In this document: positions 33,786 to 44,536 of the stretch, in pieces
How positions within the stretch are numbered: the first letter of the stretch is position 1
Layout of the letters: each line of letters starts with the position of its first letter
Assembly (NCBI GenBank): GCA_015680685.1
Contig: MNCI01013731.1
Coordinates: 1 to 53,493 of the forward strand
Reading direction: 5' to 3'
Length of the DNA stretch: 53,493 bases
Origin: Gnetum montanum
Taxonomy: Eukaryota > Streptophyta > Gnetopsida > Gnetales > Gnetaceae
Notes under the pieces: model-generated
Seen by the model: only the letters and a program-made list of their open reading frames with translations
What the model was told of the DNA's origin: nothing
Database searches by the model: none
Translations under genes and position numbers: made by a program

Positions 33786-34500
33786 CTGCTTTATAATCTT
33801 TTTTAAAATGACCAATCTTTCCACAATTCCAACATCTTGGTTTTGTGGAATTTTTCTAAGATCTAAGAAGTTTAAAGTGTGGACTTTTGTTCAAATTTAA
33901 GTTGGAGTTTTTGTCAAGGAAAATATCACTTTGGATAGGGGCAAACCTTTTAATTCTCCTTTCTTCATTGAGGAGTTGGGCTACAATAGTATCAAAATTA
34001 AGAGTTGACACAAAATTACTCACTAATGTTATAAAAGTATTCCAAGACTCGGAAAGAGACTCTAAAAGATACATACAATGATTTTCCTTTTTCATTTCAT
34101 CTTCAACTGCTTCAAGTTGCATCATGATATCGTTGAAGATACTTGAATGATCAGTAATTAACATACCTTCAGGCATCTTGAGTGTGTGTAAATTCCTCCT
34201 ATGAAATAATCTATTAGCAACCGATTTTTTTTTGTCCAGATCTTTTAATTTATCCCACAAATCTTTGGTTGTTAGAACCCCAAAAACATTGAGTAGCATC
34301 GAACGAGAGAGACACAAACAATCTACTTCATGCCTTTCTATCCAAGGCCTCCCAGTCTAAATCTATGACAATAGCAGGCTTTGAATCAGCAATTACTTGC
34401 TAGAGATCTTCATTGATAAGAAGATCCTCTATGTACATTCTCCAAACTTCATATCATTACCAAAGAATTTTTCTATTTTGACTTTTGCAAAGTTTGCCAT
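33786..34500 (-). pseudogene. Copia gag
   Basis: The start ATG is at 34500 (MANFAKVKIEKFFGND). A UBN2-type gag body lies at 34317-33856: TTKDLWDKLKDLDKKKSVAN, RNLHTLKMPEG, ESLSESWNTFITLVSNF, AQLLNEERRIKRF. A nucleocapsid knuckle lies at 33792-33834, CWNCGKIGHFKKDYK, where the last Cys of CCHC is Tyr. Stops near 34430-34330 and a frame change break it. Confidence 0.85.
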
Positions 34501-34535
34501 ACCCTGAAATCAAACAACACCACAAAAAAACCAAT

Positions 34536-34980
34536 TGTGATTTTTAGATTGTTTGTGATAATAGTAAAAAAAAGATAAATCAATAGAAAAACACAAGAAT
34601 ATATCCTAGGGAAAAACCAGAAAAACCCCAACAAAAGAGAAGCTTCTAGATCTTTATGTTAGCTTAGAGAGAATTTTTTAAACACAATGAATAGTAGAGA
34701 ATGGGAAAGAAGAAAGCATTGGGATGAAAGTTAAACACACCCCTTGAATGCTTCCTTGTAACCATATTTATAGCATTAGATGTTGGATGTAAAGTGGATA
34801 TTAATAGTAGTAAAATGACGAAGATGAACAATAGCTTTACATTGACTATATTTCAAAGATCTATAATTATCACACTATTGTTCCATTGCATAACTATTGT
34901 TCCAAGGATAGTACTTGTAATAAAAAAGATGACAATATCCGAGCTTATATGCATGGCAGTTGCCTTTCACTTTACTCACT
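34536..34980 (-). repeat. 5' LTR of the copia element (445 bp)
   Basis: Aligns with 29164-29601 (TGTGATTTTTAGATT..., AACCATATTTATAGCATT, CACACTATTGTTCCA). The last base differs (TCACT for TCACA). ACCATATTTATAGC may hold the TATA element. A primer site could not be identified next to it. Confidence 0.82.
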
Positions 34981-35700
34981 GTGCTTGCTACTCACTGCGG
35001 ATCGCCACACTCATCGTCTGACCTACTACAATCTGCTATAGTGCTACCTTGCTTCATGTCCCATCTGTCTACACCTTCTTGCTATCCACTATAGCAAATC
35101 CTTGATTTGCCAAAACCCTGTCAAATCCTCGCGTGCATTCTCCTACTACCGTTATCTTTCTACCGCCTTTTGTGCTACCTTGCATAGATCTTACCCTGCC
35201 ACATCATGTTGCTGCTGTCAGCCACCTACATCGCGGCCTATCTCGCATTGTCCCACTATGGTAACCCTCATGTGTGTTGTCCCTCCCCTGCATTATTCTG
35301 CTACCTCAGATGTGAAAAATAGAAATAAAAAATAACAAAAATCCATAGCCCTGCGATGACCTTCCAACACAAAATCACCTTCTGTTACCACACCGCAAAC
35401 CTCTCTACCAGCATTCTCTTCCTCCTTGCCATGCTGCGTCACATGGCCTGGAGCCATTGCACCTTCACCCTCACTGCTGCTGTGTAGTTACACCCACGCC
35501 GCTGCTGTGTAGGACAATCGCTACATGCTATTCCTCCATCTTGCGCCGTCCTCATCACCACGCTGCTCGCACTCCTGTTGTGCCTTGCCTGCCATGCCCT
35601 CATTGACGACGGTGCTAAGCGCTTGACCCGTGCCAGCCCTTATCCGCAAATCTCCATTGCCTCCTATGCCTTCTGTTACAAAGACCTTGAATATTTTAGT
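34981..35700. other. C-rich, CpG-bearing non-coding region
   Basis: Distinctly richer in C and CpG (ATCGCGGCC, CGCTGCTGTG, GACGACGG) than the rest of the window. It has no recognisable domain. The open frames are Cys/Pro/Ser rich and look fortuitous. Confidence 0.45.
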
Positions 35701-35703
35701 TGC

Positions 35704-36000
35704 CGAACCTTGAAAATTTCTACTTTTGATGCTATACGATGGAAAGCAAATTCCACACGATGCCCAACGTATGGAACATCATATGAATACATTAAAATTT
35801 TTCATTTTGATGCTACACAATGGAATTCAAGTTCCTTACGATGGGCCATCATATGGACATATAAAAATTTCCATTTTTGATCGTGTGGGATGGAAATCAA
35901 ATTCCATACGATGCCCATCATGTGGGCCATTGTATGAACACATAAACACTTTTATATTTGATTTCTTACGATGGAACTCAAATTCCATAATGTTAATAAA
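35704..36000. repeat. Tandem repeat, four units of ~80 bp
   Basis: Units share TTTTGATGCTATACGATGGA, then AATTCAAATTCCATACGATG, CCCATCATATGGACCAT-like text, and GAACACATTAAAATTTT. The last unit is partial. CCATACGATG / ATACGATGG recurs as a near-palindromic landmark. Confidence 0.8.
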
Positions 36001-36386
36001 GAAAACAAACTACTAATTTCCCTATCAAACTTGCTTATACAATGCTTAGTGGACTCTTGAAAATAAAAATAAAATAAAGGCAATTCTTTATTTTTCTTTC
36101 CATATGCTAAGTATGAGAAAGGTGTGAGACAATTAACTAGATACATTGAACTTGGACTTAAAACTGACCATAAACTCTACATGCTAGAAAATAGAAAATT
36201 TTCAGCTTTTCTAAACTAGTTTGACCATGAAAGTCCATTATTTTAACAATTATAACCAGCTTTTTTTTCTCTCATTTTAACAATTTGTAACCTATTTTTG
36301 CTAAATATTGAAAAATTATAGCCTATTCTATTATAGTTTTGCATATTTTAAATACAAAATGACTAAAACTACTAAATTTAATTAAT
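36001..36386. other. AT-rich spacer before LTR copy 2
   Basis: No gene or repeat recognised. The LTR homology begins abruptly at 36387 (TGAAACACC). Confidence 0.5.
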
Positions 36387-37752
36387 TGAAACACCTCCAA
36401 ATTTGCATCCCATGAAACCCAAGGCAAAACTTGATTGTAAATGTAAAGATTGTAATCCATAAGAGGCAATCTCACATATATAATACTTTTGCGGCTGAAA
36501 AATGCCTCACAAGTGGCTAAAGCCTCATTTTCCAAGTGAAAAGAGTTACCTAGCATCTATATTCAGGCTTGGGAGGTCAAAAATGCCTTTTGGAATGCCA
36601 AATATGGTAATTTGATGGGTTTTATAGGGGGTATACACTTTTCTACGCTAGAAAACCCCTACAAGGGGGTAAACCAACGTGGAGGCATCAAAGCTAGTGT
36701 GGAGGAGTGCAAGGGGTGGATCTCACCCACCCCTAGTGTAGAAGGGGGGTAACTTAGCTTAGAGGCATTTGACCCTCACCCCCATTGTTGATCTCTCACC
36801 CCCCTCAATGTTGACACCTCCCCTTAAGGACCCTACAAACACAACATGGAAGGTTGAAGACCCAACGTGGAAGGTGCAATCCCATTACTATTTTTGGTAA
36901 ATGAAATGACCAAGGTGGTATGACACTTTTCATATATGGTAACCCCTCGAATATTGGGTATCAACCCCCTTGAACATGGTAGAAATTTGCAGCCCAATCT
37001 ATTAGCCATTTATAGCAAATTTACAGCCCAAATCATGGCCAAAGACCTATAAAAACCAAACCCTCACATCTTTTCAAGATCCCACACTTTTGGCAGTTGC
37101 ACAAACTTTGCATTTTTTGTGTTTTTGGCATCCAAGAGCTCTTGCTTCTTAGTAGAAATGCAACTTCTTGGGGCCTGCCAATGAAGAACCATTACATCTT
37201 TGTTATCCTTGTTATTCTCCTTGGGATTTGTAAGCTTTGAGTGTCAACGTTACCCTCCTCGGATCCCCAAATCCTAGTGTGGAGCATCTTAGCTACCCCA
37301 ATCCTTCAGATTTCTCAACCCCAACAGTAACCAAAGTTGCATATCTTAAATAGTAAATAGTAATAGAGAAGGTTCAAAAACATTGGGAGTGGCTGAGCAT
37401 CTAGATCATGGAGAAAATTCTATTTCCTTCAATGAACTTGGAACCCTTGCCTAAGTGAACCCCTGCCTAAGTGAACCCCCTTTTTTCTCTCCTATAAGCA
37501 CTTTTGTACACATCTCTAAACTCATTCTTTATTTAATTAATAAACTTTATAGTTTATTTGGTCTACAATTTGTATTCATTCCGGGTTTTGGATCTATGAT
37601 TTTTACATTTTTTATAATCCTGTTTTGTATCCCCCTAAGTCCCTAGGTGATCTATTGGACCATCCAAGGCACCTTGAATCCCATTTTTAGTCAAAGGCCT
37701 TGGGAATTCAAGGTTGAGGTTGTCTGTGACTAAGATCGTTGATTTTCCAACA
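36387..37752 (+). repeat. Tat-like family LTR, copy 2 (5'-truncated, 1366 bp)
   Basis: Corresponds to copy 1 from the TGAAACACC block onward. It is very similar, inverted, to 42861-44250 (TTTATAGTTTATTTGGT, CATCCAAGGCACCTTGAATC, GATTTTCCAACA end). The first ~80 bp present in copy 1 and the inverted copy are missing. Confidence 0.75.
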
Positions 37753-38500
37753 ACTAAATTTTTCAGTTGCTATAATTTCTTGGTGCTAGAAGTAGGACCT
37801 TTGCCTGATTTCTGTGATCAAATCTATTAGCCACATTGCCAACATTACTCTTAGCTTGAAATTTACAATTTTTGCAACCAAAACCTTGAAAACCCAATGT
37901 TGCCCCTTACCCCCATGTGATAGATACTTTAGCGTGAAAGTTGCAAGTGGTTGGATGTTGAGTTTTTGCAACATCTTTTGTGAATTCCCAAAGCCAAAGC
38001 CAATGTTGATAAACCACATGCAAATGTTCCATCTCTTGTTGTCATTTTCTTAACAAAACCAACATTGGTTTTGACACCAATCAAACATACTTTTCCCTCT
38101 TCCCTGTTGTGAAATTTGATAGCTTTCCAAAACTATTTTCTAGAAAGTTTTAGATTTCTATTTTGACTGCCAAACTTCCCCCTCCCCCTTCCCTTCACCA
38201 ACATTGAAATAGAAAGATGTGAGATCTCCCATCTCATCCACCTCTTTTCCCCCTACCACACCAAGGGTTGTGGTAGCTAGGAAGCCAACGTAGGTGAAGT
38301 GTGTTAACAACCATTCCACCTTTCCATTTTTGGTAAAGGGGTATACCCCCCTTTATCCCCCACTTATTATTTATAGTAGGTACTCTATTTTCAATTCTTT
38401 TTTCTACTTTTGACCATTTTAGAGTTCTAGTTGCTAGAATTTTCTCCTATTTTTGCCTTTTATAGCCTATTTCAAGCCATTTTCAACATAATAGTCATGT
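37753..38500 (+). other. Leader between LTR and gag, copy 2
   Basis: Non-coding, about 750 bp. ACTAAATTTTTCAGTTGC after the LTR parallels the other copies. No standard tRNA primer site seen (TTCTTGGTGCTAGAAGTAGG lies ~25 bp in). Confidence 0.5.
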
Positions 38501-40560
38501 ATCTCCTACAATCAACTAGGTTTCCTTACAACTATAACAACAATGGGTCTAATCAATAGTACATTGGGGTCATGTTCCCTTCCCATATGATCAAATGCCC
38601 CTCAATGACATCTACACTAGTATCTTGATCCTCCTCATTGAGATTGATGAAGATAACCTGTTGTCTCCCTCCATCTGGCAACCAGAGGAGGAAGATGAAT
38701 TTGGGGCAGAATATAAGCCTAAGAAGCTTTTGCAAGGATTCTTTCAACAAGGGACCTTCAAGGCCACAATGCCCACCTCTACCCCCTTTACCTCTTCCTT
38801 TGGGCATGTCCCACCACCTTCATCCCCATCTTACCCAACCATGTTCAAGCCCACACTAGTCATCGTCACATACCAAGCATAATTGGTGTTGCAACCAACC
38901 ACTTTTCATTTCTTCATGCCACTTTCCAATAAGCCTAGGTCAATATGATCAACATTAATGGCAATTCCTACTAACTTGTTGGCCAATCAGGTGGGGTCCA
39001 TCATAGGACCTCAAGTAATACAAGGGTCATATACCCTCTTTGTTCCATTTGTGCCTCAAGTAGTAGCACAAACATAATTTAACTTATTTGGTGCATAGAC
39101 TACAACCATGACGTAACCTCTTCACTTTGTTTTAAAATCATAGTGAGGCCACAAGTTTTCCAAAAAAAACCATATCCCCATAGCCAACAGGGATGCCATA
39201 GGGCCTGAATCAAGCCTTCCAAATGATCTAGGACCTAATGGAGAAGTTGAAGAGGCTCAAAGCCTCTACTTCCCAAAGTGTCAAGATCATGAATTTTCAC
39301 CAAGACGATCTCATCAATCCTATGATCTCACCTTTGACACTATCCCCTAGTGTCCCTATCCCTCAATTTAGCAAGTACAACAAAGAAGGTGATCCCACCT
39401 TATAACCTTTCAATATGAGTGCTTGCTATTGCAATCATGGTCACACACCATAATGAAAATCTTTCCTATGTTCTTGACTGGGAAAGCGCTTGATTGGTAC
39501 CATGCCCTACCTAGAGGATCCATATCCTTCCTCGAAGACCCCATAGCCCAATTTGTTAACCATTTAAAGTATAACTTAAAACCTAATACTATGCTTGAAC
39601 AACTAATGAAGTTTAAGCAAAGATCCCTTGAGCCAATGTAGAAGCTCATTGAATGGTGGAATGATATACTAAACAAAATACTAGAGGCTATAGCCAAAAC
39701 TCATGTTGTAGCTATATTCAAGGATGTGATCAACAATTTCATTAAATCCAAGCTATACTATCTTGATCCATGGACACTTAGTCAAGAGTTCTCCCAGATC
39801 AAGAACCTAGAGGATGCTATAGAGGCTAGTCATGACCTAGCCTATGCGACATACAAAAATCAACACACATGGAGGAACAAGAAGAAGAATAAACAAAACA
39901 ATGTGGTTGTAGCAATGGTAACCAAAGAGGCCAAGACCACTAATGAAAGGCCAAGGACCAATCCACCCAAGGTCCCTACTAATAACCAAGATAAGCTATC
40001 ATCAACTTCAAGGGCCACCACATCAACAACAACCAAATCCAACTTTGTAAAGAAGAATAGGTCCAAGTATACTAGGCTACTATTAAAACCATCTAAACTG
40101 TTAGGCCAATTATTGAAAAGTGGGCATATTCAATACAAACAGATGTCCAAAGCTTTCCAAAAGAAGCATGATAGGATATGTGAGATAGCCACTGATCCCA
40201 ATAAAGTAATAAAAGATGACCCACAACTTCCTAAATAATTTAAGCTAGACCACGTTTGCCACTATTACCAACTACCTGGTCATGACACATACTTCTACCT
40301 CACACTAAAGGATGACTTGTAAAAGATGATAGATAGGAAGAGCTAGTTCTATATGCATCCAACCCTGTTCAACCACAGAACCAATCAATGCAAATGTATA
40401 AAGACCCATTGAACACTAACAATGTTGCATACATTATATCAACATTCAAAGTAAATAATAATCATATATTTGCAAGAGAATCATTTGTGGTTCAAGTACC
40501 CCCTCACGATGAACAAGCTTCTTCAGCTCACACTAGCTTAAGATCTCCCTTTGTTATGAG
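38500..40560 (+). pseudogene. gag relic, Tat-like gag-protease family, copy 2
   Basis: An N-terminal stretch includes FPYDQMPLNDIYTSI (about 38585), the counterpart of copy 1's SPYDKIDPSEAYIHM. Capsid text: FLTGKALDWYHALPRGSIS, NHLKYNLKPNTMLEQLMKFK, then an open frame 39726-40238 with NNFIKSKLYYLDPWTLSQEF and NLEDAIEASHDLAYATYKNQ. A Lys/Thr/Asn-rich basic linker and QMSKAFQKKHDRICEIA follow. The nucleocapsid motif CHYYQLPGHDTYFYLTLKDD (about 40257) keeps the first Cys only. It is in better order than copy 1 but still has stops. Confidence 0.78.
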
Positions 40561-41930
40561 AGCACCACCATGAGTGCCTCCAAGGAAACCTTTTGTCATC
40601 AGGGTGTCTTAGCCCACTATAACCCAACCATCCATAGCCCAACCAATTGACATAACCATACAACAACCTCTTGTGGTGGTCAATGCTATAGCCTCTTCCT
40701 CACAACCAATAATTGATAATAAAAAAACCTCAACCAAGAAAAGAAAGAAGCATAACAACAAGGGTGACAAGCAGGATGAGGCATGGAAGAAAGTGGATGC
40801 ACCAAAATTCACTTCCATATCGTCTATGCCCATGACATCCTCTACCCAGCCTGCATCAACCAATAAGCCATAGGAGGATCCCAAGATCCAAAATTAGAAG
40901 AAAGAGGAGAGATCTCAATAGCAACAACCTAAAGCCAAAGTTCACATTTTGGGATGCATGGAGGAAGTGAAGCACAACCAGGGTGACAATCCCATAGCCA
41001 ATGATAAAAACTTCCTTAGTGTAATGTAACAAGCCAAGCAATCCCTCAAGCAAATGAAAAAAACCTTAAGCCTATATGACCTGATCATGACTTTTGCTAC
41101 ACATCGTGAAGTACTACTAAAGATGTTAACTTCTATCCTCAGTAGTGAGGACATCCCTGCTAACAAGAAATCCATTCATGTTGTAATGGTTCCTTTTTCA
41201 CTGAGCGAAAAGAAGTCAACATCATTAGTGTTTAGCAATAGCAAGGTCAAGGTACTCCTAAAATGGCAAGGTAACTAGGGCTTCTCTTTTCAACATGATT
41301 TGAGTGGGCACTTTAAGGTGCATCAAGTGCATGTAGACAATGGAGCTACAAAAAACATCATCCCATGCACCATCATTGAATGATTAGGCTTGACCAAGTA
41401 GATATAATTCACATCAACAGCTACTCTCAAGTCCTTCAATAGATCAAGGGTTGATGTCAAGGGGTCTATGTCCTTGGATTTTGTAGTAAGGGAGCAATTC
41501 CCCTTGACCAAAGATTTCTTAGTGGTGGAAGAGATGTTAGGATTTAACCATACCCTAGGAAGATCTTGGGTAGCTCAATTACACACTGTGTCCTCACCCA
41601 TCCACTAAGAGGTTTACCTTCCTTATGAGGAAGGTGAGATCATCATTCATGATGATAATGTAGTGCCCCTGGCTATTAATAATGTGGATATAGAGTAGGG
41701 GTCTGAAGTGGAGTTTCAAGAAAAAACTCCCAACCATGAAACCCACCAACCCAAGAGAGTGCAGAAAGCCAATAATGATAACAATGGGCAACATGATGCA
41801 TTCTGGGATGAACTCCCTTTTAACATTGTCAGCAAAGGATATGGTGAGTACAAAATTGTGCAAAGTAGACCTTACACATTTTCTAATCTTTCAAAGATTA
41901 GGAAAATTTTGCAAAAGTGAAGTACACCTT
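40560..41930 (+). pseudogene. Linker and retropepsin relic, copy 2
   Basis: A Pro/Ser/Lys linker runs to about 41270. The protease core VHVDNGATKNIIPCTII lies at about 41329-41380 (DNGA in place of DSGA). TLKSFNRSRVDVKGSMSLDF follows. The GRSWVAQLHTVSSPIH block at about 41560 is the 'GRPWLh...' motif. A tail DAFWDELPFNIVSKGYGEYK and YTFSNLSKIRKILQK ends at 41920. Immediately beyond, the sequence turns into a minus-strand RT piece. Confidence 0.8.
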
Positions 41931-42540
41931 AACCCTTCCACCCCCATGCCCTTATAACCATAATAGATATGTATGCTTCCATTTTTCTTGGGAACTACCA
42001 CTATGCTGGATACCCAATCAGCATAATCAATGGCTTGAATAAAACTAGCTTGGTACATCTTCATGATCTTATTAAAAATTTCCAAGGCTAGATTAGGTAT
42101 GATTTGATGCACCTTTTTTGAACAAGCTTGATATTAAGTTCGAGTATGATACTATGTTATACTAAACATGGATCAAGTCCTAGCATACCTTTGTATAACC
42201 ACACAAAGGCTTTAATGTTGTGAAGGGCCTCAGTAATTTCTTGGGGCATTCAAGATTCTAATGCGGAACTTAGTTTTAGCATTTTTTCCTTACCATTATA
42301 GGTTGTAACTAGAATTTTCACTAGAGGCTCCTTTGTGATGTCTTCAGCCTCTAAGTCAAGGGTTTTAACTACATATTCGGACCACTCTAGGACTTCTCTA
42401 TTGAAGCTATATGGTCAATAAGGCTCCTAGGCTTAAGGTCTAGGCATTCCAAGTTGATGGATTGTTTAACATCGCGATGGGGCCCATTTAAGTTTAAGGG
42501 TGGATCGAGCAGTGCCCATGCATCCATGATTTTATCTTGC
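41891..42540 (-). pseudogene. Start of a Tat-like reverse transcriptase (minus strand)
   Basis: Minus reading: MDAWALLDPPLNLNGPHRD, EALHNIKAFVWLYKGMLGLD, then IDYADWVSSIVVVPKKNG (about 41960-42020). This matches the RT entry region 'FaWsy.DmpGldp...' and 'i.pv.YpeWvaNiVpVpKKnGk'. It ends at about 41945 just where 'vDfRdLN' should follow. It has several stops and abuts the opposite-strand protease relic of copy 2. Confidence 0.72.
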
Positions 42541-42860
42541 ACATTTAGAAAAACACATTAGTTGGCATTTGTATTATAAAAGAATTAAAAAATGCCAGAA
42601 TAATGTGAAATATTATTAAAATAAGGTCCAACAAGATTAGAACAAAGTATCACAAGGATAAATAAGGCAAGGTAGAGTCACTACAAGGAAAAGTAAGGTA
42701 GAAATAGGCTAAATAAGGTAGAAGCAAAGTAAAAATAAGGTAAAACAAAGTAAGAATAAGTTTAAAATAAAATAAAATGTGGCAAAAAATGTTAAATAAG
42801 CTAAAATAAGACAAGCAAATCAAAATAGTATTGATTAATATAGTGACTAAAAAATTTGGT
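42541..42860 (-). other. Spacer (leader-like) between the inverted LTR and the RT start
   Basis: Purine-rich on the plus strand (AGGTAAAATAAGG-type repeats), the complement of the TTTTAC-rich sequence elsewhere. No coding domain. It lacks gag and protease, which should lie here if this were a complete element. Confidence 0.5.
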
Positions 42861-44325
42861 TGTTGGAAAATCAAAGATCTCAGCCACTGACAACCTCAAC
42901 CTTGAATCCCTTAGGCCTCTAAGAAAAAATGGGATTCAGGGTGCCCTGGATGGTCCAAAAGATCACTCAAGGACTTAGGGGGATATAAAATAGGATTATA
43001 AAAAAAATGTAAAAATTGCAGATCTAAAATCTAGAACGAATACAAATTATACACCAAATAAACTATAAACTTTAGTAATTAAATAAATAATGAGTTTAGA
43101 GATATATAAAAAAGTGCCTGTATAAGAGAAAAAAGGGTGTTCACTTGGGTGAGGGTTCCAGGTCCTTTGGAGGAGATAGAATTTGCTCCATGATCCAAAT
43201 TCTTAGCCACTCCCAATATTTTTAAACCTTTACTACTGTTCAAGATTTGCAACTTTGGTTATTACTAGGGTTGAGAAATGCAAAGGATAGGGATAGCCAA
43301 GATGCTTCATGCGGGGATTTGGAGATCCCAGGGGGTAATGCTGACACTTCAAGCTCACAAATCCTAAGGGGGGTAATAGGGTAAACAAGGCTATAATGGT
43401 TCTACGTTGGTAGGCCCCAAGAAGCTATGTTTTTGCTAGGAAGAAAGAGCTCTTGAATGCCAAAAACACAAAAAATGCAAAGTATATGCAACTACCACAA
43501 GTGTGGAACCTTGAAAAGATGTGAGGGTTTAATTTTTATAGGTCTTTAGCCATGATTTGGGCTACAAATTTGCTATAAATGGTTGAAAAATTGGGCTGCA
43601 AATTGGCTACAAATTTTTGCCATGTTTAGGAGGGTTGGTTTCCAAAATTTGGGGGGTTACTATATATAGAAAGTATCATACCTCCCTGGCCATATTATTT
43701 ACCAAAAAGAGTAATGGTGATGCACCTTCCATTCTGGGTCTTCAACCTTCCATGCTAGCTTTACAGGGTCCCTGTTGAAGTTTTTGTCAAAATCTTGGCC
43801 ATGTTGATTCCATGCTTGGGGGGATGCATCAACATTGAGGATGAGAGATCAATGTTGGGGATGAAGGTCAAACTCCTCTAGGCTAAGTTACCCTCCTTCT
43901 ACACTGGGGATGGGTGAGATCCACCTCCTACACCCCTCCACACTAGCTTTGATGCCTCCACACTAGTTTACCTTATTGCATAGAAAAGTGTATACCCCCC
44001 ATAAAACCCATAAAATTACCATTTTTGGCATTCCCAAAGGCATTTATGATCCCCAAAGCCTGAATATAGATACTAAGTGATTCTTTTCACTTTGATAATG
44101 AGGCTTTGGCCACTTATGAGGTACTTTTAGCCCCAAAAGTATGAAATATGTGAAATTTCCTCTTATGGGTTAGTGTATTCACATTTACAATGAAGTTTTT
44201 TCTTAGGTTTCATGGGATGTAGATTTGGTGGTGTTTCATTGGTTCCTCTTTGTTGGTGCTTAGAGGATTGACCTAAGAGGCATTGACAAAGAATATAAAA
44301 TACCATGGCAAGTCCACCACTAATG
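42861..44325 (-). repeat. Tat-like family LTR, inverted copy (1465 bp)
   Basis: Reverse complement matches copy 2 closely and copy 1 more distantly. The 3' edge reads GATTTTCCAACA. The 5' edge reads CATTAG where copy 1 has TGTTGG. It is preceded (minus strand) by the purine tract GCAAAGAGGGAA at 44326-44337 and by ~130 bp shared with the flank of copy 1. Confidence 0.78.
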
Positions 44326-44536
44326 TTCCCTCTTTGCATTTGATCCAGTTATGTCGATTCATGCTGAAGAGTGCTTGTGATGATGAGATAGGACTATGAT
44401 GAGATGATGGTAATGGTCATTAAGGAGATGGTCATGGAGGCTAGCAATGAATTCTAAGTATTGTCATCATGGTTATAACACGATATTGAAGTGTTTTGAA
44501 GTATTGGTTGGTCAGAAAATACATTTGAGAACCTAA

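Larger units (their letters stand above)
29164..34980 (-). mobile_element. Ty1/copia LTR retrotransposon, minus strand, internally deleted and interrupted
   Basis: On the minus strand the order is LTR (34980-34536), gag, protease, integrase, RT, RNase H, polypurine tract, LTR (29601-29164). Integrase before RT defines copia. About 1-1.5 kb is missing between integrase and RT (junction about 32710-32735), and ~2.1 kb of unrelated DNA sits between RT and RNase H. Stops and catalytic substitutions throughout. Confidence 0.88.

Noticed and set aside
29159-34985. Target-site duplication for the copia element
   Set aside because: ATGAT on the left and GTGCT on the right differ. Rearrangement or decay is possible.
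35102-35335. Cys-rich frame with CCCC as a possible small secreted peptide
   Set aside because: The Cys run comes from a TGTTGCTGCTGT-type low-complexity stretch. There is no signal peptide or spaced Cys pattern.
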